Source of the DNA: Thermoplasmatales archaeon
GTDB taxonomy: Archaea > Thermoplasmatota > E2 > DHVEG-1
Reading direction: 5' to 3'
Assembly (NCBI GenBank): GCA_023128855.1
Contig: JAGMDE010000049.1
Location: forward strand, 1-15,368
Length of the DNA stretch: 15,368 bases
Positions within the stretch are counted from its first letter, which is position 1; the number at the start of each line of letters is the position of its first letter. Both the position numbers and the translations under genes were made by a program. The notes below the pieces were generated by a model that saw only the letters and a program-made list of their open reading frames with translations, was not told the origin of the DNA and made no database searches. This document shows, piece by piece, positions 7,176 through 13,601 of the stretch.

Positions 7176-9074
7176 ATGAAAAAAATATTGCCATTTTTAG
7201 TGGTAGGAATTTTAGTCCTAAGTGGACTTGGAGCTGTTTCTGGAACTGAAGGTGAGAAGAAAGAATTAATTTCTGAACAAATGGTTTTTTCACAACCAAT
7301 AATTGTTGAAAAAGAAAGTTTTGTTTCAATAGATATTACAGAAGCAAATTCTAACTATTGGGATGCAGGCAAACCATTGTTACCAAGTGTGAGTAAAGTG
7401 TTTACATTTCCATTTGGAACAATTATCGATAATGTTGAAGTAACATTTTCTAACCCTGTTACACAAGAATTATCGAAGCTTATTGAACCTGCACCTGAAA
7501 AACAAATAGTATCAACAATTAATGTACAAAATAGTGTTAAAACATTCGAAGAAATTTCATATGAAGGACTTGGAATTTATCCAAGTGAAAGATATAGCTA
7601 TAAAGCTTCAGCAGGGATAAAAGACAACGAACGAGTTATCTTTTGTGCAGTTAATTTAAACCCTGTTCAGTTTAACTCAGAAGATAATACTATTTTATAT
7701 TCCACAAGAGCAGACATCGAGATTGAATATACAACACCTGCTAATCCAATCATTTTCCAAGATGAATATGATTTGTTGATAATAACACCAAGCCAATTTG
7801 AATCAACATTGCAGAAATTTGTGAATCATAAGAATGGGCGGGGTATCGATACTAAATTAGTGACACTAGATGAAATTCCTTCTTCTGGTGGTGCAGATGA
7901 ACAGGAAGATATTAAACTTTATATCAAAGATGCCATTGAAAACTGGGGAATAGAATATTTAATATTGGTTGGAGCAGGTGTTGAAGACAATGAATTATTC
8001 CCAGTAAGATATGCTTGGATGCCCTCTGGTCAACATGAACAAAAATTCCCAAGTGATCTTTATTATGCTGATATATATAATGCCACTGGTGGTTTTTCAG
8101 ATTGGGATGCAAACGGTAATGGAAAATATGCAGAATACCCATGGGATAAGACTCATGTCGATGCTATACCAGATGTCTATCTAGGAAAAATCCCTTGTAA
8201 TAATGTCAATGAACTTAATACGTATATTGACAAAGCAATCTATTATGATGAACACAACAAGATGACAGGAAAAATAGTTCAAATCGGTGGCGACACATTC
8301 CATGATGACCAACAAGGTGTTTTTGAAGGTGAATATGCAAACACTGTCGTTTTATCCAAACTTTCAGGTTATGTTAGCACAAAATTGTGGGGATCACTTG
8401 GTAATTTGAAAAAATCAAATATTGCTAGTGGATATAATAACTGGCCTGATTTTGTAGACTTTTCTGGTCATGGTAGCACATCAAGTTTTGCAACACACCC
8501 ACCCTTTGGTCCAGAAAATGTATGGATTCCACCTGAGGAAGGACTTTCACGATGGACTGGATGGCTAAATTTTGATTTTGACTTATTTTTAGTTAGAAAT
8601 CCAAAGAAATATGCAATAGTTTTCCACAATGCTTGTTCAAACAACAAATATAGTAATTCCACATATGGTGCCAATTGTTTATCTTGGAAGACACTGAAAA
8701 AGCCAAACGGTGGAGGTGTTATTGCATTTGGAGCATCAGGTATTGCTTATGGAGCTCATGGAACTCAAGAAACAGAGAGATTATTTGGCTGGATGGAGGT
8801 TCATACCTTTGAAGAATTAGTTACTACAAAGATTTTAGGCCAGGTATGGGCGAATTCTGTAACAGATTATTATAATACATTCTCAGGAGATTTGAAGGAT
8901 GGCGACTACAAGACAATGCTTGAATACTCAATGTTTGGAGATCCAACTTTAGCTGCACAAGATGGCGATGAACCAGCACCACGTCCAAAACCAGTTTTCA
9001 ATGTACTTGAGAAATTTATGACAAATTTCCCAATACTAGCAAGAGTACTAGAAAAGATACTAGCAAAAATCTAG
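7176..9074 (+). CDS. secreted gingipain-like C25 cysteine peptidase with C-terminal tail
   Basis: This 632-aa exported endopeptidase has a signal peptide at 1 to about 23 (MKKILPFLVVGILVLSGLGAVSG). Residues about 30-190 resemble the C25 N-terminal propeptide. The caspase-like catalytic region covers about 195-595: FPSDLYYADI (291-300), PDVYLGKIP (332-340), catalytic His432 in DFSGHGS, catalytic Cys487 in VFHNACSNN, and the family end mark MFGDPTL (586-592). A Pro-rich linker (APRPKP, 601-606) leads to the tail LEKFMTNFPILARVLEKI. Unlike Porphyromonas gingipains it has no hemagglutinin repeats. C25 and C11 peptidases are known hallmarks of protein-degrading Marine Benthic Group D archaea. It is divergent from dph6, behind a 250-base region with two TATA-like boxes, tandem repeats and two palindromes, so it is probably tightly regulated. 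GGGGG lies 6 bases before the ATG. Confidence 0.95.
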   Translation: MKKILPFLVVGILVLSGLGAVSGTEGEKKELISEQMVFSQPIIVEKESFVSIDITEANSNYWDAGKPLLPSVSKVFTFPFGTIIDNVEVTFSNPVTQELSKLIEPAPEKQIVSTINVQNSVKTFEEISYEGLGIYPSERYSYKASAGIKDNERVIFCAVNLNPVQFNSEDNTILYSTRADIEIEYTTPANPIIFQDEYDLLIITPSQFESTLQKFVNHKNGRGIDTKLVTLDEIPSSGGADEQEDIKLYIKDAIENWGIEYLILVGAGVEDNELFPVRYAWMPSGQHEQKFPSDLYYADIYNATGGFSDWDANGNGKYAEYPWDKTHVDAIPDVYLGKIPCNNVNELNTYIDKAIYYDEHNKMTGKIVQIGGDTFHDDQQGVFEGEYANTVVLSKLSGYVSTKLWGSLGNLKKSNIASGYNNWPDFVDFSGHGSTSSFATHPPFGPENVWIPPEEGLSRWTGWLNFDFDLFLVRNPKKYAIVFHNACSNNKYSNSTYGANCLSWKTLKKPNGGGVIAFGASGIAYGAHGTQETERLFGWMEVHTFEELVTTKILGQVWANSVTDYYNTFSGDLKDGDYKTMLEYSMFGDPTLAAQDGDEPAPRPKPVFNVLEKFMTNFPILARVLEKILAKI

Positions 9075-9093
9075 TTACAACAACCTCTCCTTC

Positions 9094-9108
9094 TTTTTTT
9101 ACAAAAAA
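9094..9108. terminator. bidirectional poly-T terminator between convergent genes
   Basis: On the + strand a run of seven T (9094-9100) starts 20 bases after the C25 stop. On the - strand a run of six T (9108-9103) directly follows the stop of the small gene at 9110. Archaeal termination works on such U tracts without needing a hairpin, so this short stretch can end both transcripts. Confidence 0.6.
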
Positions 9109-9109
9109 G

Positions 9110-9373
9110 TTACTTTGAATTTCCAAACATATATTTTCTTATTTCTTTGTAACTTTCTTCCAACCTTTTCTCAGCTTCTTTTTTAGAAATAGGTTCATTA
9201 AGTTCAGATTCTCCACTTGTATCGATACCTGATACTATATATTTGCCATCTTTTTCATATACTGATGCTTGATCTTTCCAGGCTTTTTCATAATGAAGAA
9301 TGGGTCCTAAAAATTTCCAACCATTTTTTTGTAATTTGTTGTCAAGTCCCTCTAAATCAATTTTAGTATTCAT
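9110..9373 (-). CDS. small hypothetical protein (87 aa)
   Basis: I do not recognise this protein. It is 87 aa from ATG 9373, or 91 aa from an in-frame TTG at 9385; neither has a clear ribosome binding site and I prefer the ATG. The first half (LDNKLQKNGWKFLGPILHYEKAW) and the beta-like DGKYIVSGID suggest a small mixed alpha/beta fold. The second half is a charged helix (KKEAEKRLEESYKEIRKYM). There are no cysteines, signal or membrane segment, so it is probably cytoplasmic. Its frame begins just downstream of the 43-aa gene at 9391-9522, so the two are likely co-transcribed from the promoter region shared with the divergent winged-helix gene. Confidence 0.6.
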   Translation of the reverse strand: MNTKIDLEGLDNKLQKNGWKFLGPILHYEKAWKDQASVYEKDGKYIVSGIDTSGESELNEPISKKEAEKRLEESYKEIRKYMFGNSK

Positions 9374-9390
9374 TGTCTTTTTCAACTTTT

Positions 9391-9522
9391 TTAAATGCTT
9401 TCTAAATCCTCTTCCGTGAAAAATTTTAGCTCCGTACCATCTGGCAGAATAGCCACTTTAATTTTTTGACCAGTATCTGGATCAACTTCATCACGGAATT
9501 TTGTTCCTTTTGGAAAATTCAT
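9391..9522 (-). CDS. small hypothetical protein (43 aa)
   Basis: A 43-codon frame runs from ATG 9522 to TAA (9391-9393). Its ribosome binding site is good: GAGGG lies 5 bases before the ATG. The protein begins MNFPKGTKFRDEVDPDTGQK, continues with a likely beta hairpin (IKVAILPDGTELKFF) and ends TEEDLESI. It is acidic to neutral and soluble; I know no family for it. It lies 17 bases before the ATG of the 87-aa protein, and only 48 bases separate it from the start of the divergent frame at 9571. Confidence 0.6.
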   Translation of the reverse strand: MNFPKGTKFRDEVDPDTGQKIKVAILPDGTELKFFTEEDLESI

Positions 9523-9570
9523 TTTTTCCCTCGGCTATTAATATCTTAATATAATTTTATTTTAAATATT

Positions 9571-10011
9571 ATGCGACTTTTTGTATGTGCAGGTATATAT
9601 GCATGTACATATGCAGGTAATTATCCGTTAGAGAATAGCTTTATTAATGATGATATCCATCCACACTTGGACGGGATGCAGGAAGAAAATCGATTAGAGT
9701 CCACTATAGATATAAAAAGACCTCTTGTAGTAAGGGCTCTAAGAAGAAGTAATGTTAGGAAGAAGATTGCAGAATACCTCTTTGATATTAGTCCAAGCTG
9801 TAGCTATACTTCTGAGATTGCTTATAATGTTAAGACAACTCCTACCAATGTTATTGGAGCTATCAGAGGTATGGGTTCCAGATATAAAGAAGAGGAATCA
9901 CTTCTTAGTTTAGATTTGGTCGAAGAAAAAAGTGGCGGTAGAAACATTAAGTTATATGGTTTAACTCCTTTTGGTAAAGAAGTTATGGATTCTTTTAAAA
10001 ACGATAGATAA
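9571..10011 (+). CDS. archaeal winged-helix transcriptional regulator
   Basis: The product is a small DNA-binding regulator of a winged-helix group common in methanogens and Thermoplasmatota. The domain spans about residues 52-140: helix RRSNVRKKIAEYLFDI (58-73), recognition-helix region TSEIAYNVKTTPTNVIGAIR (80-99), MGSRYKEEESLLSLDLVEE (101-119) and a short wing ending KLYGLTPFGKEV (127-138). The frame opens at ATG 9571 (146 aa), but residues 1-35 do not look like the family. I think the true start is Met36 (ATG 9676, 111 aa, MQEENRLESTIDIKRPL); neither start has a clear ribosome binding site. The first 60 bases of the frame hold a TATA-like run and the repeat at 9588-9619, as expected if they are promoter DNA. 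It could control the divergent small genes or itself; its targets are unknown. Confidence 0.88.
   Translation: MRLFVCAGIYACTYAGNYPLENSFINDDIHPHLDGMQEENRLESTIDIKRPLVVRALRRSNVRKKIAEYLFDISPSCSYTSEIAYNVKTTPTNVIGAIRGMGSRYKEEESLLSLDLVEEKSGGRNIKLYGLTPFGKEVMDSFKNDR
9588..9619 (+). repeat. repeated TGCAGGTA, 24 bases apart, around ATGTACAT
   Basis: TGCAGGTA occurs at 9588-9595 and 9612-9619. Between them lie a TATATATG run and the palindrome ATGTACAT (9603-9610). The block sits at the 5' end of the regulator frame and may be an operator for autoregulation; this also argues for the downstream start at 9676. Confidence 0.25.
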
Positions 10012-10024
10012 TGAGATTTTTGAA

Positions 10025-10159
10025 TTATTCTTCTACTTGTCTTTTTGCTAACTCATCTTGGCTATAATATTTACTACTACACTTCGGGCATTTTATTGGA
10101 GATTCCTGCGAACTTCGGATCCACCTGTGTCCACAAAAAGGACAATTCTCTTTTTTGAT
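10025..10159 (-). CDS. small zinc-ribbon protein (about 44 aa), unusual start
   Basis: A leftward frame ending at TAA (10025-10027) encodes a clear zinc ribbon: ENCPFCGHRWIRSSQESP, then IKCPKCSSKYY and a charged end (SQDELAKRQVEE). The two CxxC pairs are 14 residues apart (C6, C9, C24 and C27 counting from ATC 10159), the usual form of tiny archaeal zinc ribbons. There is no ATG, GTG or TTG in frame close upstream; the frame stays open for more than 70 bases. GGGGG (10167-10171) lies 7 bases before ATC 10159, which would give a protein starting KKENCPFC; ATT 10165 and ATA 10162 are nearer. A non-AUG start, a mutated start or a base error are all possible. It is read toward the 3' end of the regulator gene. 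The partner or nucleic-acid target is unknown. Confidence 0.55.
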   Translation of the reverse strand: MKKENCPFCGHRWIRSSQESPIKCPKCSSKYYSQDELAKRQVEE

Positions 10160-10259
10160 TATAATGCCCCCGTTGTAAACAATATAAAAACAACAGTTTA
10201 AAAATATATCTCTTATAATTGAGTTATTGGATCATATCCGGAATAATAGGAATAATAAA

Positions 10260-10394
10260 TTAATTATCGTGTTTCCACTTATATTCCACTTTTTTGTAAT
10301 GCGGTGATATCTTTTTACCATCCTTTGTTCTATAACCTTCAACAGGTTCATATTTTATCCCATATTCTCCAATTTTACTATTCTTGTGTTTCAT
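10260..10394 (-). CDS. small basic protein (44 aa)
   Basis: A 44-codon frame runs from ATG 10394 to TAA (10260-10262), with an almost perfect ribosome binding site (AAAGGAGG, 7 bases before the ATG). It is rich in Lys, Tyr and His: MKHKNSKIGEYGIKYEPVEG, then YRTKDGKKISPHYKKVEYKW. The GYxxKDGKxIxPHY part resembles the short GYxRKDGTYVxPHxR motif seen in many small hypothetical proteins; that likeness is from memory. No cysteines or membrane segment. A nucleic-acid-binding role is possible from the charge but unproven. A TATA box (10453-10466) lies at a fitting distance upstream, so it may have its own transcript. Confidence 0.65.
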   Translation of the reverse strand: MKHKNSKIGEYGIKYEPVEGYRTKDGKKISPHYKKVEYKWKHDN

Positions 10395-10421
10395 TTTATA
10401 TCCTCCTTTCATCTTAATCTA

Positions 10422-10434
10422 GCCACATTATGGC
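10422..10434. repeat. small inverted repeat GCCA-CATTA-TGGC
   Basis: Four-base arms surround a five-base spacer close to the predicted transcription start of the 44-aa basic protein gene. A half-site like that of the palindromes upstream of the secreted-protein genes (ATTAAC on the - strand, 10442-10437) lies next to it, but its other half is degenerate. Confidence 0.2.
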
Positions 10435-10452
10435 ACGTTAATCTCTGACACT

Positions 10453-10466
10453 GATTATATATAAAA
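10453..10466 (-). promoter_or_regulatory. TATA box of the small basic protein gene
   Basis: On the - strand the sequence reads TTTTATATATAATC, a strong archaeal TATA match. Initiation about 25 bases downstream would be near 10434, giving a leader of about 40 bases that ends in the AAAGGAGG site before ATG 10394. Confidence 0.55.
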
Positions 10467-10508
10467 CTAATGTGTTAAAATGTCAAAATGGAAAGTTTAA
10501 CAACTATA

Positions 10509-10616
10509 CTATGCAAAAAGAACCAGTATGGCTATACTATACGAAAATAGAGCTAATGATAAGATAGCTGTTAAAGCCATTTCTGGGTATTTTGTTTTTT
10601 CGATGTTATATGACAT
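10509..10616 (-). CDS. single-membrane-span small protein (35 aa)
   Basis: A 35-codon frame runs from ATG 10616 to TAG (10509-10511). A polar N-terminus (MSYNIEKTKYPE) is followed by a membrane helix to the end (MALTAILSLALFSYSIAIL, then VLFA). GGAG with a second AGG precedes the ATG at a normal distance, and CCCTTTAATAG at 10653-10663 fits a TATA box about 25 bases before a likely start. With a short cytoplasmic head and a C-terminal helix it may be a small membrane-complex subunit or regulator; I know no family. The coding case rests on the clean ribosome binding site, promoter and hydrophobic pattern. Confidence 0.5.
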   Translation of the reverse strand: MSYNIEKTKYPEMALTAILSLALFSYSIAILVLFA

Positions 10617-10652
10617 ATTTCCTGTCTCCTCAAATCAATATTTGTTTTTCCT

Positions 10653-10663
10653 CTATTAAAGGG
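10653..10663 (-). promoter_or_regulatory. candidate TATA box of the 35-aa membrane protein gene
   Basis: On the - strand the sequence is CCCTTTAATAG, similar to the proximal C25 promoter CCTTTAAATAGG at 7119-7130. It lies about 40 bases before ATG 10616, so a transcript begun about 25 bases downstream would have a leader just long enough for the ribosome binding site. Confidence 0.4.
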
Positions 10664-10704
10664 CTTGTTGTACAACTATTACCAACTATCTTTACAGTTA
10701 TTAT

Positions 10705-10716
10705 CAAAATAAAAAA
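10705..10716 (-). terminator. poly-T terminator after the methyltransferase gene
   Basis: On the - strand TTTTTTATTTTG follows the methyltransferase stop (10720) after 3 bases. A six-T tract so close to the stop is a plausible archaeal terminator for the etf operon. Confidence 0.5.
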
Positions 10717-10719
10717 TGA

Positions 10720-11541
10720 CTAAATTTCAGCTAATCTTTTACTTGCAATATCAATATATGATTTATCTATCTCAAAGCCTATGAAATCAAGATTTAGCTT
10801 TTTACACGCAATAGCTGATGAACCTATTCCCATAAAGGGGTCCATTGCAAGCCTTATTTTCTTTAAACCATGGAGTTTTAAGCACATTTCAGGAAGTTTT
10901 TCTGGAAAAACAGTAGGATGCGGGCGTGATTTCTTTATAGTTTCATAAGGGATAAACCAGGTGTTGCCACGAGGTCGAAGGTCATCTTTTGCCATTTTCC
11001 AACGGCCAATATTACTTTTATCCTGATATGGAACACCTATAGCTAATTTGTCAACATTTACTTCTCCTTTCTTAGTAAAATGAAAAATAAGCTCATGACA
11101 GCTGTTCATATATCTATCACTATTTACTGGTTTATAATGTCCAACAGAGATATCTCCTTTAATATTTGGATAATTTCCTACATCTTCTTTAGGAATTGAA
11201 ATTGATTTAATCCAATGAATTACATTCTGAAGGACAAATTTTTTCCTAAAACGTTGTGCAATGTCAAATGGAATCCACATATCTGATGGTTTACCACCAA
11301 CGTTTAAAAAAAATGAGGATTGATCAGTCATAATTTCTTTGCATTGCTCTGCTACATCTTCCATCCAATCAAGATATGCAATTCTTGGTTTTTCATCATT
11401 ATATTTGTTATATTTTTTACCTATGTTATAAGGAGGAGATGTAACAATTACATCAGCAAAAAGAGACTGTTTTTTCATCAGTTTTGTTCCTTTGATGCAG
11501 TCCATTTTGTAAATATTGTTTAATTTAAGTTGAGTATTCAT
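10720..11541 (-). CDS. beta-class site-specific DNA methyltransferase (N4-cytosine or N6-adenine)
   Basis: This 273-aa enzyme moves methyl from S-adenosylmethionine to an exocyclic amino group in DNA. The catalytic motif TSPPYN (34-39) comes first and the AdoMet-binding motif MDPFMGIGSSAIAC (233-246) last, the beta-class order; HPTVFPEKLPE (208-218) is the motif before the AdoMet site. Ser-Pro-Pro-Tyr is common in N4-cytosine enzymes but also occurs in N6-adenine ones, so the base is unresolved and the recognition site cannot be read. Length is normal and complete. No restriction endonuclease or specificity subunit is visible, so it looks like an orphan methyltransferase. It starts at ATG 11541, with GGGA 8 bases upstream, 24 bases after the AbfD-like gene on the same strand, so it may be read from the etf operon. 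Confidence 0.92.
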   Translation of the reverse strand: MNTQLKLNNIYKMDCIKGTKLMKKQSLFADVIVTSPPYNIGKKYNKYNDEKPRIAYLDWMEDVAEQCKEIMTDQSSFFLNVGGKPSDMWIPFDIAQRFRKKFVLQNVIHWIKSISIPKEDVGNYPNIKGDISVGHYKPVNSDRYMNSCHELIFHFTKKGEVNVDKLAIGVPYQDKSNIGRWKMAKDDLRPRGNTWFIPYETIKKSRPHPTVFPEKLPEMCLKLHGLKKIRLAMDPFMGIGSSAIACKKLNLDFIGFEIDKSYIDIASKRLAEI

Positions 11542-11565
11542 TTGATATTTCCCAAACTAAATTCT

Positions 11566-13023
11566 CTATTTTTTCTTAGGTTCAACTTGAACATCCTCTT
11601 TGATATCTGCAAGACGTTTGGCAAGTTCAATATAATGGTTGATATCGGTTTTTGCATTAATCATTATTTTTGCGCCATCAGGTGAACCACCACCATGCAT
11701 GCATCCAGGAACTCCGGATCCTATAGTTAACCATTCTATTAGACGTGCAATTTTAGCTCTGGTTTCACCTGAACAGTTGGCTGTCAGATATTTTTGGAGG
11801 AGTTTACCGTATTTCGGATCGTTGAGGTCTTTACAAGAAGGTAAACATCCAGTTTCAGCAATACCTCCTGCGATATCCTGAGTTATTCTTTTTGTATCAT
11901 ACGGAAGTGTTGCAACATGGACTTTATTTACATTTGATAAAAGCTGATCTGGAATCCATACGCCAGATGGATGGCTCTTTCCAAGAGAACTAGCTGCTAT
12001 ACCTAGTCCAAAGGTAGTTTCATTGTTAATAATCATCTGTGTAATTTTTTCTCTAAAGACTTTTTCAGATAGTCCATTTGCCCTAGCCATTAATGCTGCA
12101 GCACCAATCATCACATCTCCTTGACCAGCAACACAACCACCTATTGCTGATCTATAAGGTGCAATAAAGTTCATTACAGCTTTAAGAGAATATTCAAACT
12201 CTCCATACATAAAAACTCGTTCATTTGGTATAAACACATCTTCAAACATTAGATATGCTTGTGTAATGCCTCCAATATCAACAGGAGCATCAAATCCCTC
12301 TTCTAATTCACGAGAATCACTTGGTCTCCTTGTTTCAACGATTGTAAGATTCTCGATATCTTTGGGAATAGTAAATGAAACGGCATAATCCTTATCTTGC
12401 TCTTTATAACCTGTTCCCGGCATAACAAAGATTTCATTTGCTGCAGCAATTCCACAAATCATTACTTTGGCACCACGAACAACGATCCCATCATCTTTTT
12501 CTTCAACAATATGAAGGTTCATATCCGGATCTTTTTGTTGAGATGGAGCTTTTGATCTATCTCCCTTTGGGTCAGTAAGTGCACCAGCAAGTGTAATATC
12601 CCGTTCTTGGGCATCTTTTAGCCAATTCTTTATTCTAACATGATAATTAGTGTTCAGATCTTTATCCATATCATATGTTACTGCCCACATAGCGTTTAAT
12701 GCGTTAAAACCAGCGCATCTTCCACCAGTGCAAGTCCCTGTTAAATTAAACATGAGTCGTTTCATCTTTACATTTGCAATCATATCTTCTGCACTGCTGA
12801 GAATAGAAAGATATCTGATTACAGGTTTACCAGTTAATCTAGATTTAGTTGTGAGAATATCCTTATGCTCTGGCTTTTGAGCAGCATCAAAAATCTGGCC
12901 ATGTCCCTCAATTGTTCTTTTAGTTGCAGGATGAGTTGTTACATCTTTTATTAGTTCTCCAAATTTGTAGATATTCGGCCTCATTTTCTTGAGACTTTGT
13001 TTATATTCTTTGGATGTTTTCAT
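11566..13023 (-). CDS. AbfD/HpaB-family flavoprotein; 4-hydroxybutyryl-CoA dehydratase-like but lacking cluster ligands
   Basis: This 485-aa protein has the fold and length of the 4-hydroxybutyryl-CoA dehydratase / 4-hydroxyphenylacetate 3-hydroxylase family (acyl-CoA dehydrogenase-like FAD enzymes). Close similarity runs throughout: TGAL/MTDPKGDRSKAPSQQKDPD type core (146-167), VVRGAK (181-186), VFIPNERVF (263-271), GDVMIGAAAL (302-311), AGGIAETGCLP (385-395) and MHGGGSP (442-448). Against Clostridium aminobutyricum AbfD, recalled from memory, the [4Fe-4S] ligands do not all survive. Cys103 and Cys297 (AbfD C103, C299) are present, the first Cys is at 98 in CTGGRC instead of CxxxC spacing, and the His ligand (H292) is Tyr290 in PYRSAIGGC. 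AbfD E257, Y296 and K300 appear as Gln255, Ile294 and Val298. So dehydration of 4-hydroxybutyryl-CoA is doubtful. Three bases after the Cys-rich gene and in the etfBA operon, it more likely feeds or takes electrons through ETF. Confidence 0.85.
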   Translation of the reverse strand: MKTSKEYKQSLKKMRPNIYKFGELIKDVTTHPATKRTIEGHGQIFDAAQKPEHKDILTTKSRLTGKPVIRYLSILSSAEDMIANVKMKRLMFNLTGTCTGGRCAGFNALNAMWAVTYDMDKDLNTNYHVRIKNWLKDAQERDITLAGALTDPKGDRSKAPSQQKDPDMNLHIVEEKDDGIVVRGAKVMICGIAAANEIFVMPGTGYKEQDKDYAVSFTIPKDIENLTIVETRRPSDSRELEEGFDAPVDIGGITQAYLMFEDVFIPNERVFMYGEFEYSLKAVMNFIAPYRSAIGGCVAGQGDVMIGAAALMARANGLSEKVFREKITQMIINNETTFGLGIAASSLGKSHPSGVWIPDQLLSNVNKVHVATLPYDTKRITQDIAGGIAETGCLPSCKDLNDPKYGKLLQKYLTANCSGETRAKIARLIEWLTIGSGVPGCMHGGGSPDGAKIMINAKTDINHYIELAKRLADIKEDVQVEPKKK

Positions 13024-13026
13024 ACT

Positions 13027-13557
13027 TTATTTCCTCTTTATTACGAATTCCCATTCACACCACAAATCACTAGGATGATCATCTGGTGGGCAAACATTGC
13101 AATTAACAATAATATCTGGACTAAATTCCTTAACAAAGGATTTTAGAAATTCCCATCTAACTGGTTTACAACCAAATTCGACAAGACCCTTTGAAATTCT
13201 AGTATTTTGAACACGACATTTAACGTTTCGAATAATCCCACGATTTTCTTCAACTATAACCTCTTTATCTTCAAGATCCAAAGCCCAACCTGAATACTGT
13301 AGAGCTTTCATCATAGAAGGAATATCATTTCCCTGGATATTTAAAAATTTTTTAAGTTTTTTAGCCTCAATTTTACCCATTACTTCCCAGACTCTTCTAT
13401 CTACTCCTGTTGCCTCTTCTGTTCCCCGTTTTTCCTCAATGCCAAGGTAATAGAGGCCATCAACAGCCCACATGTTGCGTAAATGCATAAAAATAAAATC
13501 AGAAATTTTATCCTTTGGAATTCCTTCAATTAATCCTCTTTCTTTTTCTCTACTAAT
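13027..13557 (-). CDS. DUF6125-like Cys-rich protein, probable ATT start
   Basis: The protein resembles small DUF6125-type proteins, distant from L-2-amino-thiazoline-4-carboxylate hydrolases, with the N-terminal MWAVDGLYYLGIEEKRG and C-terminal NCNVCPPDDHPSDLWCEWEF marks. The family assignment is from memory. From ATG 13488 it has 153 aa but only 5 residues before MWAVDG and no ribosome binding site. The frame stays open upstream through protein-like sequence (SREKERGLIEGIPKDKISDF) to ATT 13557, which has GGGGGAG six bases before it, giving 176 aa; I chose that start. Five cysteines (114, 130, 153, 156, 167 in the long form), including CxxC, could bind a metal. It is 44 bases after etfA and 3 bases before the AbfD-like gene. 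A partner or cofactor-handling protein for that flavoenzyme is a reasonable inference; its reaction is unknown. Confidence 0.75.
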   Translation of the reverse strand: MSREKERGLIEGIPKDKISDFIFMHLRNMWAVDGLYYLGIEEKRGTEEATGVDRRVWEVMGKIEAKKLKKFLNIQGNDIPSMMKALQYSGWALDLEDKEVIVEENRGIIRNVKCRVQNTRISKGLVEFGCKPVRWEFLKSFVKEFSPDIIVNCNVCPPDDHPSDLWCEWEFVIKRK

Positions 13558-13601
13558 ACGTATCTCCCCCAGTATGGGATAAATATTGAAAGATGAGATG
13601 A

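Noticed and set aside
7111..7329. Leftward 72-codon frame over the C25 promoter and signal peptide
   Set aside because: It overlaps the start of a well-supported gene and its promoter, and its product is low-complexity without a ribosome binding site.
768..9074. Archaeosortase or PGF-CTERM type anchoring of the secreted proteins
   Set aside because: The tails lack the tripartite motif with a hydrophobic span and terminal basic cluster, and no archaeosortase gene is present here.
10720..11541. Restriction-modification or other defence island
   Set aside because: Only a methyltransferase is visible; the neighbours are metabolic genes and unrecognised micro-genes, with no nuclease, integrase or transposase.
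11566..13023. Calling the AbfD-like gene a working 4-hydroxybutyryl-CoA dehydratase
   Set aside because: The His cluster ligand and several active-site residues appear replaced, and no other gene of the 4-hydroxybutyrate pathway is in the window.
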